This document shows, in pieces, positions 1-8,501 of a stretch of DNA of 17,048 nt (its first letter is position 1; the number at the start of each line of letters is the position of its first letter). Source of the stretch: DATBMY01 sp036554605 (GTDB lineage Bacteria > Acidobacteriota > Blastocatellia > UBA7656). The notes beneath the pieces were generated by a model. That model saw only the letters and a program-made list of their open reading frames with translations, made no database searches and was not told the DNA's origin. Both the position numbers and the translations under genes were made by a program. Location of the stretch: NCBI GenBank assembly GCA_036554605.1, contig DATBMY010000381.1, positions 1 to 17,048 on the forward strand, written 5' to 3'.

Positions 1-107
1 TCGGGTCCGGCCGAGTCCCCTCCGTTCGAGTGATTGCTGGCAACCGCGCATGAGACGACGCTTATCGCAAAAAGAAGCGCCAGGATGTTCTTGTTCAGGT
101 TATTCAC
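1..107 (-). CDS. Exported protein or lipoprotein, 5' end only
   Basis: This is the last gene of the minus-strand series and the left window edge cuts it off; only about 35 codons are present. I chose a GTG start at 107-105 because a GGGAGG ribosome binding site sits just upstream and because the ATG overlapping it is followed at once by TGA. The peptide begins MNNLNKNILALLFAISVVSC, a short basic/polar n-region followed by a hydrophobic core, so it is an export signal. VVSC fits a lipobox (small residue before Cys, near residue 20), and a signal peptidase I site a few residues on (AVA) is the alternative. It starts 11 bp after the dehydrogenase stop, so it is probably co-transcribed with the polysaccharide genes. 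No functional domain is visible in the part present. Confidence 0.6.
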   Translation of the reverse strand, partial: MNNLNKNILALLFAISVVSCAVASNHSNGGDSAGP

Positions 108-118
108 ATGCCCTCCCA

Positions 119-1432
119 TCACCAGCACACCCCCTGGTAGCTCGATCTGTTTTCGTTGTTATCAAATAGCCTCACAAGGTCGATGATTACGCGGCCGTTG
201 TTGAGCTTATCGGAAAGGACCCGAAACTCATCCTCCTTCTTCCCGATGATGATGACCTCGGAGCTCTCAATCACATCATTCAGCTCGGGGTTCATCAGCG
301 ACGAGATGTGTGGAATCTCGCTCTCGATATATTGCTTGTTGGCCCCAAATAATCGGGCGAGCTCAACATCGCGGTCATAGATCGAGAGCTTCAATCCTTT
401 ACCTATAAGCGTCTCGACCAGGACTACCATGGGACTCTCGCGCAGATCGTCCGTGCCCGACTTGAAGCTCAGGCCCAGCACGCCGACGTTTTTGCGGCCG
501 GTCCTCAGCACCATATCGATGGCCCGCTCGACCTGCTTTCGGTTGCTGGCGAGAACAGAGTTGAGCAGAGGAGCATCCGTATCGAGTTCGACCGCCTTAT
601 GGGTGATCGCGCGCAGATCCTTCGGCAGGCAGGAGCCGCCAAAGGCGAACCCCGGCTTCAGGTAATAGGGTGAGAGGTTCAGCTTGGTATCTTTGCAGAA
701 GACGTCCATGACCTGATGGCTGTCGACTCCGAGCGCTTTACAGATATTGCCTATTTCGTTCGCGAAGGCCACCTTCACCGCGTGGAAGCTGTTGCAGGCG
801 TACTTGACCATCTCTGCTTCCTTGATTCCGATCGTTATCAATGGAGCGTCTATGTGCTGGTAGAGCTGACGCAAGAGGGCCGCCGCGTCCTGGTCTTCAG
901 AGCCTATGAGAGTGAAGGGCGGGTTATAGAAATCATGTATCGAAGTCCCCTCGCGTAGAAACTCAGGGTTAATGGCAACCCCGAAGTCACGACCAGCGCG
1001 CTTGCCTGAGTAGACTTCGAGAATGGGGATCACGGTCTCTTCGACCGTGCCCGGCAGCATAGTGCTGCGCATGACTACTACGTGGTATCGCCGCTTGGAG
1101 GCGAGGGCCGCCCCGATCTCCTGGCTGATCCGTTTTATATAAGTCAGGTCGAGGCTGCCATTATAGTTAGCCGGCGTGCCCACGCAGACCATAGACAGGT
1201 CCGTATCGGCAACCGCCTCGGCGGCATCGGTCGTCGCTCTGAGCCGCTTCTGCCTGACCGCCTCCGCCAGCAGTTCGCCAATGCCTGGCTCGACTATAGG
1301 GCTTCGCCCTTCATTTATAATCGCGACCTTGAGTCGGTTCACGTCCACGCCGATCACCTCGTGCCCCTCTTTGAAGAAGCACGCCGCGCTTACGCAACCG
1401 ACGTATCCAAGTCCGAATATGCTTATTCTCAT
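119..1432 (-). CDS. algD: GDP-mannose 6-dehydrogenase (AlgD type)
   Basis: This predicted cytosolic enzyme would oxidise GDP-mannose to GDP-mannuronate with two NAD+, supplying a uronic acid donor for the polymer. The product is 437 aa, close to the roughly 436 aa of Pseudomonas AlgD. An N-terminal Rossmann motif FGLGYVG is at residues 6-12, NPEFLRE at 155-161, NEIGNI at 225-230 and the catalytic block GGSCLPKD at 265-272. The nucleophile Cys falls at residue 268, as in AlgD, and Lys210 also lines up. LGLSFKSGTDDLRESP marks the C-terminal nucleotide-binding domain. From memory, similarity to AlgD is strong along the whole length, which favours GDP-mannose over UDP-glucose as substrate. I chose the ATG at 1432, preceded by GAGGG; an in-frame ATG at 1459 lacks a ribosome binding site. 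The gene starts 51 bp after the GT4 gene. Substrate choice is family inference. Confidence 0.88.
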   Translation of the reverse strand: MRISIFGLGYVGCVSAACFFKEGHEVIGVDVNRLKVAIINEGRSPIVEPGIGELLAEAVRQKRLRATTDAAEAVADTDLSMVCVGTPANYNGSLDLTYIKRISQEIGAALASKRRYHVVVMRSTMLPGTVEETVIPILEVYSGKRAGRDFGVAINPEFLREGTSIHDFYNPPFTLIGSEDQDAAALLRQLYQHIDAPLITIGIKEAEMVKYACNSFHAVKVAFANEIGNICKALGVDSHQVMDVFCKDTKLNLSPYYLKPGFAFGGSCLPKDLRAITHKAVELDTDAPLLNSVLASNRKQVERAIDMVLRTGRKNVGVLGLSFKSGTDDLRESPMVVLVETLIGKGLKLSIYDRDVELARLFGANKQYIESEIPHISSLMNPELNDVIESSEVIIIGKKEDEFRVLSDKLNNGRVIIDLVRLFDNNENRSSYQGVCW

Positions 1433-1483
1433 AATATCGCCCTCTTGTTCTACACTCATTCAACAGTCAATAAACAACGCGCC

Positions 1484-2710
1484 CTAAGCGGCCCGCTGTG
1501 GCAGGCTACCCCTGACCATCGCCTCGCACACACGCGCGAAAGTGGAAGCGGCCCGATTCCAGCCGAATTGCTCCCGCACGGCCGCACACGACTGCCTCCC
1601 GATCTTTTTCGCGAGCGATTCGTCGGTGAGTACGCTTATCACCGCTTGAGCGAAACGGTCCGGGCCGTCGGCTATCAGCAGGTCCTCCCCCGCGCGGACG
1701 GGCAGCCCTTCCGCGCCGATGCTCGTGGAGATGACCGGCTTTGCCATGGCCATGGCTTCATATAACTTCAGCCGGGTGCCGCCACCGACTCTCAGCGGCA
1801 CTATATAAGCCGCGGCCCGCGCTACGTAGGGACGGACATCCTCGACGCGACCAACCACCTTTATTTGTCGGTTAGAGTCGGCCAGGGCGCGGAGGCGCCT
1901 GCTCGGATTGCGGCCGACCACGGTGAGCGAAACATCAGGGATGGCGCGCGCGATGCGCGGCAGAATACTCTCGGCGAAATGCGTGATCCCGTCTTCATTC
2001 GGCATCCAGTCCATCGACCCTGTGAAGACAAGCTCGAAAGGATTCCGCGGCCCGTTCATCGGACGGAAGTACTCGGTATCGACACCAGTCGGAATATCGT
2101 AGACCTCTCTCACGCCATACTCATCGCGTATCAGGTCCCGGTCGACGGGCGACACCGCCACGACCGCGTCGAAACTCCTGCAGGCTCTTCGCTCATAGCT
2201 ATACATCTTCTTCCACTGGTTGTAGAAGTAAGCTTTCTTTATCCTGTTGGTCTCCGTTTGATGGTGCCGCTGCCAGATCATCGATTCGACGTTGTGCTGG
2301 AACAGCACCGTCGGGACTCCCAGGTCCCGTTTGAGATTCACGCTGGGGACCAGAAAATCGCAGACTACCACGTCGTAATCCCGTTCGCGCAATTCGCGCT
2401 CGATCTCGCGCCGCATCGCCGTCGAGTGATACTTCTGTATCGCGTACGGCAGAGGCGAGCCGAGGTTGAAGATAAGGTCGCGGTAAAATCGCGCGCTGAA
2501 CCTTCGAGGCTCACTCCAGGGCACTGTGACCAGACGATCACAGTATTCTTTGGCGCGGTCGAACGACTCGGGCGGATCATTGCGGTCCAGGAGAGACAGG
2601 TACGTCACATGATGTTCGCGCCTGATGTGCCTGAGCATATAATAGGTGCGAATCCTGCCGCCTTTGTCTACCGGGTGCAGTAATTCGCTTTTAAGCCAGA
2701 GTATCTTCAT
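1484..2710 (-). CDS. GT4-family glycosyltransferase (group 1)
   Basis: This is a predicted retaining glycosyltransferase of the GT-B fold, likely cytosolic or membrane-associated, that adds a sugar from a nucleotide donor to the lipid-linked repeat unit. The protein is 408 aa. The N-terminal acceptor half opens with MKILWLKSELLHP and a glycine-containing loop (KGGRIR, residues 16-21). The C-terminal donor half has FTGSMDW near 229-235, VVGR near 264-267 and the typical signature GGGTRLKLYEAMAMAKPVI at 309-327, including the Glu that binds donor ribose or phosphate. It resembles the sugar transferases often found with PEP-CTERM/exosortase-type EPS loci, but no exosortase is seen here. The start at 2710 overlaps the amidotransferase stop by 4 bp (ATGA), which implies translational coupling; AAGGAG lies about 10 nt upstream. 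The frame stays open upstream to 2980, but that stretch lies in the amidotransferase gene and is Arg-rich and low in complexity. Donor and linkage are unknown. Confidence 0.88.
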   Translation of the reverse strand: MKILWLKSELLHPVDKGGRIRTYYMLRHIRREHHVTYLSLLDRNDPPESFDRAKEYCDRLVTVPWSEPRRFSARFYRDLIFNLGSPLPYAIQKYHSTAMRREIERELRERDYDVVVCDFLVPSVNLKRDLGVPTVLFQHNVESMIWQRHHQTETNRIKKAYFYNQWKKMYSYERRACRSFDAVVAVSPVDRDLIRDEYGVREVYDIPTGVDTEYFRPMNGPRNPFELVFTGSMDWMPNEDGITHFAESILPRIARAIPDVSLTVVGRNPSRRLRALADSNRQIKVVGRVEDVRPYVARAAAYIVPLRVGGGTRLKLYEAMAMAKPVISTSIGAEGLPVRAGEDLLIADGPDRFAQAVISVLTDESLAKKIGRQSCAAVREQFGWNRAASTFARVCEAMVRGSLPQRAA

Positions 2711-4695
2711 AAGTGACGCGCTCCTTCTACGGCGGCGCTTGCCTGGGGCATTGGCCTGTATGCCGGCTCTATATTCGCGCTTGCGACTTCGCGGTCTATG
2801 AAGCGCCGCTGCCAGATCTCGAAGTTCACCAGGGTCCAGAGACGCTCCTGGTGGTCTTCCCCCGCCTTGTGGCGCGCGACCAGCTCGCGAACGAAAATGG
2901 GGTCGAATATGCCGCGCTCCGTTGCTCGCTCCCCGAGCACGTATTCGTCGACTATGTGGCTGAACCTCCCCCGCAGCCATGCGCCGACGGGGACCGGAAA
3001 TCCCATCTTCTTGCGCTTGAGAATCTCCTTCGGCAAGCGACCCCGCATGACGCGGCGGAGGATATATTTGGTTGTTAATCCTTTCAGCTTCATCTTCTCC
3101 GGCAGGCGCGCGGAGAACTCTACCAGCTTGTGGTCGAGGAAGGGGACGCGGCTCTCGATTGATGCCGCCATGCTCATCTGGTCCTGCTTCATCAGCAGCT
3201 CATGCAGGTAAGTCTTTACGTCCGCCGACAGCAATCGGTCGAGCAGCGACTCCGCGTCCGACGAGTACAGAAAATCGAGCGAGGTTCTATAAGGGTCTTT
3301 GCACAGCATGTGCTCGCGCGCTCGGTCGGTGAAAAGCCGCTCCTGCATGGCGCGCGAAAATACAGAGAAGTTGTCGAAGTAAATATCCTCGAGTTCGGGC
3401 GGAAGAAATAGAAACGTTCGGGAGAGTTTCCGTCGCGCCCGCGACGAACCGCCCAGCCTGCTGATCGCCTCATGTATCATGGACTGGAGCGCCGGTGGGG
3501 TCGCCCTTCGGTACATACGCCCGAGCTTGAGGTTGTAGATAGTCTTGCGGTACTTGTCGTAGCCGGCAAGCATCTCGTCGCTGCCCTCGCCCGTGAGCAC
3601 GACCTTTACATGGTCAGAGGCAAGCTTTGATACGAAGTAGAGAGGTACGCTCGACGGATGAGCAAGAGGCTCGTCCTCCTGGTATATCAGCCCCGGCAGC
3701 GAGTCGAAGAACTGTTCGGGGGTCACGATAATCTCGTGATGATCGGTCTTAAACGCGCGCGCGACGGTGCGGGCATACTCTAACTCATTCGCCTCGCGTT
3801 CGGCGAATGCGACCGAGAAGGTCTTGATGGGGTCGGGAACCATTTCGCTCATTACCCCGACGATCGCGCTTGAGTCTATTCCGCCCGAGAGGAACATCCC
3901 AAGCGGCACGTCCGCCATAAGCCGCAGACGCACTGACTCGCGAAACAGCTCGTCGAACTGATTCGCGTACCTCTCTTCGGACCAGTGCTCACCTGTCCCC
4001 TCGGTCTTATTCGTGAAGCTCAGGTCCCAGTAACGCTCAATATCGACCGCGCCCTCGCTCCACACTAGGACATGCCCCGGCATCAGCCGCTTGACCCCGC
4101 AAAAAAGCGTCTCTTCCCCCGTGGTGTAACGGTTGGCCGCGTACTCCGCGAGTGCGTTGTAATTCAACTCCGGCTTCGCGGCGCCCGCCTCTATCAGCGC
4201 CTTGATCTCGGACGCGAAGTGGATCGTCCCATCGTCGGACAAGGTATAGTAGAGCGGCTTGATGCCGAGCCGGTCGCGCGCGAGCAGAAGCCTGCGCCTT
4301 GGGCCATCCCATATGGCGAAGGCAAACATCCCACGAAGCTCCTCGACCACGGCCGGCCCCCGCTCTTCGTAAAGGTGAATTATCGTCTCCGTATCGCAGG
4401 CGCTTCGGTAGAGGTGTCCCCTCTGTTCGAGTCGAGGGCGGATCTCACGGTGGTTATAGATCTCCCCGTTGTAGGTTATCCAGATTGAGCCATCCTCGTT
4501 CGACATCGGCTGATGGCCTCCGCTCAAATCGACTATAGAAAGGCGTCGATGGCCGAGGCCGACCGCTCCGTCGATAAACATACCAGCGCCGTCTGGCCCG
4601 CGGTGCGTCAGGCTGTCACGCATGCGCGCGAGCAACGACTCGTCAACTTCCCGGCCGGTACTTAATGGAGCGGCGATGCCGCAAATTCCGCACAT
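2707..4695 (-). CDS. AsnB-like glutamine amidotransferase (EPS-associated)
   Basis: This glutamine-hydrolysing amidotransferase of the asparagine synthetase B family has 662 aa, longer than E. coli AsnB (about 554). The N-terminal Ntn glutaminase domain starts MCGICGIA with catalytic Cys2 and carries HRGPDG (31-36), RLSIVDLSGG (51-60), NGEIYN (76-81) and CDTE (100-103). The synthetase domain has the pyrophosphate loop SGGIDSS (270-276) and TGEGSDE (368-374). Both halves look catalytically complete. Homologues in EPS and O-antigen loci are thought to amidate a sugar carboxyl group or to make an amide in a glycan modification, rather than to serve free asparagine synthesis. Next to a GDP-mannuronate-forming enzyme, a uronate is the natural candidate, but this is inference. 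The start lies 3 bp after the heparinase-like stop, with GGAGAAGG upstream, and the stop overlaps the next gene, so all three are tightly coupled. True asparagine synthesis remains possible. Confidence 0.9.
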   Translation of the reverse strand: MCGICGIAAPLSTGREVDESLLARMRDSLTHRGPDGAGMFIDGAVGLGHRRLSIVDLSGGHQPMSNEDGSIWITYNGEIYNHREIRPRLEQRGHLYRSACDTETIIHLYEERGPAVVEELRGMFAFAIWDGPRRRLLLARDRLGIKPLYYTLSDDGTIHFASEIKALIEAGAAKPELNYNALAEYAANRYTTGEETLFCGVKRLMPGHVLVWSEGAVDIERYWDLSFTNKTEGTGEHWSEERYANQFDELFRESVRLRLMADVPLGMFLSGGIDSSAIVGVMSEMVPDPIKTFSVAFAEREANELEYARTVARAFKTDHHEIIVTPEQFFDSLPGLIYQEDEPLAHPSSVPLYFVSKLASDHVKVVLTGEGSDEMLAGYDKYRKTIYNLKLGRMYRRATPPALQSMIHEAISRLGGSSRARRKLSRTFLFLPPELEDIYFDNFSVFSRAMQERLFTDRAREHMLCKDPYRTSLDFLYSSDAESLLDRLLSADVKTYLHELLMKQDQMSMAASIESRVPFLDHKLVEFSARLPEKMKLKGLTTKYILRRVMRGRLPKEILKRKKMGFPVPVGAWLRGRFSHIVDEYVLGERATERGIFDPIFVRELVARHKAGEDHQERLWTLVNFEIWQRRFIDREVASANIEPAYRPMPQASAAVEGARHL

Positions 4696-4698
4696 TGC

Positions 4699-7257
4699 TC
4701 ACCTTCTCCTAGAAGAGGACTCTATCTCCCAGCCGGAGCCAGTCTCGATAAAGGTCAAGCTCTTTCGGCTATCAACAGTTGTGAAGATCGTTTTGTTGAC
4801 CGACACCATGGCGACCGGTTCTTCAAGCGCCAGCTCGAACCTGCTCGTTCCGCGCAGGGAGAGACTTACGGCACGCGCCGGCCCGCTATCGAATCTAATA
4901 GCGCAGTACTCTACGGGTGTTTCTGAGTGGAATTGAACAAAGCCGTCGACTTCAAGTGACCGCCCGCGGACTAAGAATGCGGAAGCGAGCGCTCCGTCAG
5001 CGAATCGGGTCCAGCCCAGGCTCCCGCGCACCTTGAGCGGGCTGCCCTCACTTAGAGTGTCGCCATCGGAGGTAATCAGGGAATCCATTAGCTTGCCTGC
5101 CGCCATGGTGAAATGAGAAGGTCGCCCATCGCCCGGGGGAATCCGCCCGGCTTGAAACATGTTGGCGCTCGCCCCCCGCGGATTGATGAAGCTAATAAAC
5201 TCATTCGGACCCGTGGCGGAGGCTTCAAAGGTTAATACCAAGGCAGGGTCACGTTGCCCATAGACCCGCGAGATCCACCCCTCCCTGACGCGTGCATGCG
5301 GCTCCGCCTCGCCGAACGCGGCGATGTTCAGCTCACCGCCTTGCCCGTCTTTCACTTTCACGCGATTACCGCTCGCCAGTACGGAGCAGCCGGCGGGGAA
5401 GTGGTAATGTATTTTGTAGTTATGTCGACGGCGGGCGGTGAAGAGGTCCCGGATGACAAGATAAGCGGGCACGCTTTGACACTCTTCTGCATTAACAAAC
5501 AAGACCGAACGCGTGTGAGTAACCGGATCAGGCAGGCGATGATAGCCGTCGTGGGAACCTTCAAAATAAGCCAGGTCTTGCGCGGCGACGAAAATGTTCG
5601 CTGAAGAGTTAGCCGTATGACTCCAGGAGAATGGCCCGGCCGGGATGGACTGAGATTGATCGTCGATGGTGACGGTGTTATGAGCGGAGGTCGCGCGGAA
5701 TTCATCACGCTCACTCGCGCTCCCGGTGTATGTGAACGTGCCCGGATCGACGAGCCACGTTCTGCCCGCCGCGAATTCGATAGAGAGCGCGTCGGCATGC
5801 GCGTGCCCGCCTCCGAGCGAGCCGTGCGGACCGCAATCAATAAGCGCATAGCCGGAGTCGCTTTCCCAGCCGTCCCGTATCACGTAGTAGCCTCCGTACG
5901 GGAAGGCGTGTGCGCGGGTCTCGGGAGGTTTGGCTATGATCTGGTCAAAGTGGGCGAGCCCCGAGGGCCCGAGCATCCACAAGACCTCGACCGGCTCAGG
6001 CCCGGCCACGTGCTTCCAGTCTTGGCGACCGAATAAGGCGGCTCCGACCGCGAGCGTGTCGCGGAAGTCGCACATGCCGCGCCCGCTCAATTTGATTAGC
6101 CGCCCACCATCGTCGTCGCCGATGAGGGGCGACGTGCCCTCGGGCTTCGTGATCCACATGAGGTGATCTAAGAGCCGCGAGAGCTTTTCTTCGACTTCGA
6201 GCGGCAAACTGATGCCGACGGCGCGAGAGATGACAAGCAGGTGCGTGTAAAAATCGGCCGTGTAACGGTGATAATAAGAAGACTGCTCGAAGTAGACGCC
6301 GTCGGCGCGCGCATGTATGGGCAATTGTTCGATCAGAATCCGCAGCCCGATCTCGCGCCAGACATCAGAGCGGGAAAGCTCCGGCAGTGATGCGCCCAGG
6401 TAATATAAGCCCAGGGCTTCGCCCGTAAGATGCGTATTCGGGCTGAAGTATTGAGACAGGTAAGACTCGATGTGGCGGCCCTGGCAGACGAGATACTTTA
6501 GAATCCGCAGGGTAAATCGGGGCGTCAGGTGGGGAGAGCCGGAAAAGAGATTTAAGGCCCAGAGCCACGATATGCAACGGAACGCGACTTCGAGGTTGCT
6601 GGCCCAGTTAATACCCCGCTTCGGTGGATTCCGGTCCATCCAAGATTCGGCCTGCTGGACGAATACCTCCGCATATCGCTCGTCGTCGGTCATCCAATAG
6701 GCTTGCCCGAGCGTTATGAAGTGCTGATGGCGGTTCAACTCCCAGGTGATTTTCTTGTCGCCCGCGACGCCAGGGTCTAGATAGCTGATCAAGCTCCAAT
6801 GCTCAAGCGGCGTTCTTTTGCCGGTGGTTGGTTCGAGATGCCAGTCGATAGGATTACCAAAACTGAGATCCGGTATCCCGAGAAGATCGAACCGAGCGCT
6901 GGCGGCGCGCCGAGCGCGGTCGAGCAGGGTTTGCCTCTCGATTGCGAAGCGGCTCTTCATCAGGTCGGCGATCTCTCGGCGGTGGCTTAGCGATGGGAAG
7001 ATCGGACGGCAAGCAGCGGACGCCTCCGACCTGACGGACGATTGTATGCGCTCGGCGATCTGCTGTGCCGTCCCCATCCCTGAACCGTTTCGCTCCTGGC
7101 GCCTGACCTCGTAATAAAAAGCCTCGTCGCTCATCTCCCCGGTCGAAAAGCCGAGCACGCGCTCACCGAACTTGGCTATCTCCTGCCTGCCCCTGAGGCA
7201 AATCTCGCGAATATCCTTCCCGCTCAGCTTCTTCAGTTGTGCTATGCCTGCCTGCAT
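4699..7257 (-). CDS. Heparinase II/III-fold protein (polysaccharide lyase-like)
   Basis: This 852-aa protein has the two-part architecture of heparinase II/III and related alginate or oligo-alginate lyases. An N-terminal (alpha/alpha) toroid covers roughly residues 130-420, with WELNRHQHF (172-180), NTHLTGEALGL (274-284) and FEQSSYYHRYT (323-333), which carries the likely catalytic Tyr/His region. A C-terminal beta-sandwich follows, with GHAHADALS (484-492), VDPGTFTYTG (503-512) and SAHNTV (524-529). Known relatives beta-eliminate uronic acid-containing glycans, and homologues are frequent in EPS loci with undefined roles. I see no signal peptide: the N-terminus is polar and charged. A location with the substrate outside the cytoplasm would therefore need another explanation. 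The ATG at 7257 has GGAG 9 nt upstream; a TTG one codon earlier is an alternative start. The gene is 42 bp after the GT2 gene and 3 bp before the amidotransferase. Fold is confident; activity and substrate are not. Confidence 0.87.
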   Translation of the reverse strand: MQAGIAQLKKLSGKDIREICLRGRQEIAKFGERVLGFSTGEMSDEAFYYEVRRQERNGSGMGTAQQIAERIQSSVRSEASAACRPIFPSLSHRREIADLMKSRFAIERQTLLDRARRAASARFDLLGIPDLSFGNPIDWHLEPTTGKRTPLEHWSLISYLDPGVAGDKKITWELNRHQHFITLGQAYWMTDDERYAEVFVQQAESWMDRNPPKRGINWASNLEVAFRCISWLWALNLFSGSPHLTPRFTLRILKYLVCQGRHIESYLSQYFSPNTHLTGEALGLYYLGASLPELSRSDVWREIGLRILIEQLPIHARADGVYFEQSSYYHRYTADFYTHLLVISRAVGISLPLEVEEKLSRLLDHLMWITKPEGTSPLIGDDDGGRLIKLSGRGMCDFRDTLAVGAALFGRQDWKHVAGPEPVEVLWMLGPSGLAHFDQIIAKPPETRAHAFPYGGYYVIRDGWESDSGYALIDCGPHGSLGGGHAHADALSIEFAAGRTWLVDPGTFTYTGSASERDEFRATSAHNTVTIDDQSQSIPAGPFSWSHTANSSANIFVAAQDLAYFEGSHDGYHRLPDPVTHTRSVLFVNAEECQSVPAYLVIRDLFTARRRHNYKIHYHFPAGCSVLASGNRVKVKDGQGGELNIAAFGEAEPHARVREGWISRVYGQRDPALVLTFEASATGPNEFISFINPRGASANMFQAGRIPPGDGRPSHFTMAAGKLMDSLITSDGDTLSEGSPLKVRGSLGWTRFADGALASAFLVRGRSLEVDGFVQFHSETPVEYCAIRFDSGPARAVSLSLRGTSRFELALEEPVAMVSVNKTIFTTVDSRKSLTFIETGSGWEIESSSRRR

Positions 7258-7299
7258 CAATTACCGCTCCGTTCGCCCTATATGTTGCTGAAGACTTTC

Positions 7300-8496
7300 T
7301 TATCTGACCGCGCCACCCGTTTCCAGGCTGTGGCCCGAGAGGTCAGCCTCTCTTATAGGCTCCCAAACGATATGGGCTTCGCCGCGCAAGAACTTGACGA
7401 AAGCTACCAGTGATGCGGCGTTGGCTAATATGAAGTAGTAGGGAAGAGCGACTGGGCCGAGCTTTATCCCCGCTTGATCACAGGCCCACCCGAACAACCC
7501 GGCGCAATAGATGGCCGCCTGACAGGCGAAGATCAGCCCGTAATCCCCGAAGACGAAGAACAAAATAGCATTCAACGCGAAGGCGAGGATCAGCAACGGA
7601 GCTACCGCATAGCGCAATAATTTATGCGAGATTATCTGGAAGGCGAACATCCCATGTGTGCGCGGGTTGAGCACTTCGCGGTAGCGGTATAGCGCGCTCA
7701 TTGTCTGTTCGATCACGCGCACACGCATGCGGAACTCGTCGCGCCCTCGCTTGTTGGTATCTTCGGTCGAGACCGCTTCCGAATCGTAAACCGCCCTCAG
7801 CCCTTGCAGATGGATCTCGGTCACGATCACGAAGTCGCTGCTCATATCCTGCGCAAGCTGGACGTATGCAGTGCGCCTTACGGCATAGAGGCAGCCGCTC
7901 ACGCCGATCAATGATCCGAGCCTGCTTTCGCATTGCTTCAGGAGTTTTTCGTAGCCCCAGTAGGAACGACACCCCTGTCCGACCGCCGTCGCCGAGTGAT
8001 CGATATAGACGAGCTGGCCCGAAACGCACCCGACTTCGGGATCGGCAAAGCTGCGGACGATCTTTCGCAGCGCGTCGGGCTCATACATCGTCGTCGCGTC
8101 CGAGAAGACCAGAATATCTCCGGTCGATACTCGCATGGCGATGTTTTGAGTCACGGTCTTGCCTAGTCGCCGCGGCTGCCTGTGCAGTATCACTCCATGC
8201 CGCGCGTAGCCGCGGACTATTTCGTCCGTGCGATCCGTAGAACAATCGCTTGCGACGATGATCTCGATTTTCTCCCTGGGGTATTCGAGCGCGAGAGTGT
8301 TATCTATCTTTTCCGCGATGTCACGCTCTTCATTATATGCGGCTATGATGACCGAGATTTTCGGGGTGATGTCAAAGCGACGAACGCGCCGCCCGAACAG
8401 ACGCGAAAGCGCAAAGACCAGAATCGGATAACCGACATAGGCGTAAGCTATAAGTGCCAGCGAGGCCAGGAAAATAATTTCAATGGACATAGACAT
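7300..8496 (-). CDS. Membrane-bound GT2-family glycosyltransferase
   Basis: This is a predicted inverting, GT-A-fold glycosyltransferase of family 2 that would extend the growing polysaccharide at the cytoplasmic face of the inner membrane. The protein is 398 aa. One N-terminal membrane helix lies at about residues 7-30, then the catalytic domain with ISVIIAAYNEE (47-57), the nucleotide-binding SDCSTD (83-88), the metal-binding region FSDATTMYEPDAL (131-143), GVSGCLYAVRR (198-208) and SDFVIVTEI (220-228). Two or more hydrophobic helices follow at about 296-350. This layout resembles processive synthases and EPS GT2 enzymes, but no PilZ domain or full QxxRW motif is visible. I chose the ATG at 8496, since AGGT lies 7 nt upstream and the TTG one codon earlier is a poorer start. 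It begins 5 bp after the ligase-like gene stop. The sugar added is unknown. Confidence 0.88.
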   Translation of the reverse strand: MSMSIEIIFLASLALIAYAYVGYPILVFALSRLFGRRVRRFDITPKISVIIAAYNEERDIAEKIDNTLALEYPREKIEIIVASDCSTDRTDEIVRGYARHGVILHRQPRRLGKTVTQNIAMRVSTGDILVFSDATTMYEPDALRKIVRSFADPEVGCVSGQLVYIDHSATAVGQGCRSYWGYEKLLKQCESRLGSLIGVSGCLYAVRRTAYVQLAQDMSSDFVIVTEIHLQGLRAVYDSEAVSTEDTNKRGRDEFRMRVRVIEQTMSALYRYREVLNPRTHGMFAFQIISHKLLRYAVAPLLILAFALNAILFFVFGDYGLIFACQAAIYCAGLFGWACDQAGIKLGPVALPYYFILANAASLVAFVKFLRGEAHIVWEPIREADLSGHSLETGGAVR

Positions 8497-8501
8497 CAAT
8501 C

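Noticed and set aside
119..1432. UDP-glucose 6-dehydrogenase as the identity
   Set aside because: The same superfamily, but length, Cys268/Lys210 positions and recalled sequence fit AlgD better; kept only as a lesser alternative.
2711..2980. Longer open frame upstream of the GT4 glycosyltransferase
   Set aside because: It lies wholly inside the amidotransferase gene, is Arg/Gly/Pro-rich without domain character, and the ATGA overlap at 2710 with AAGGAG upstream gives a better start.
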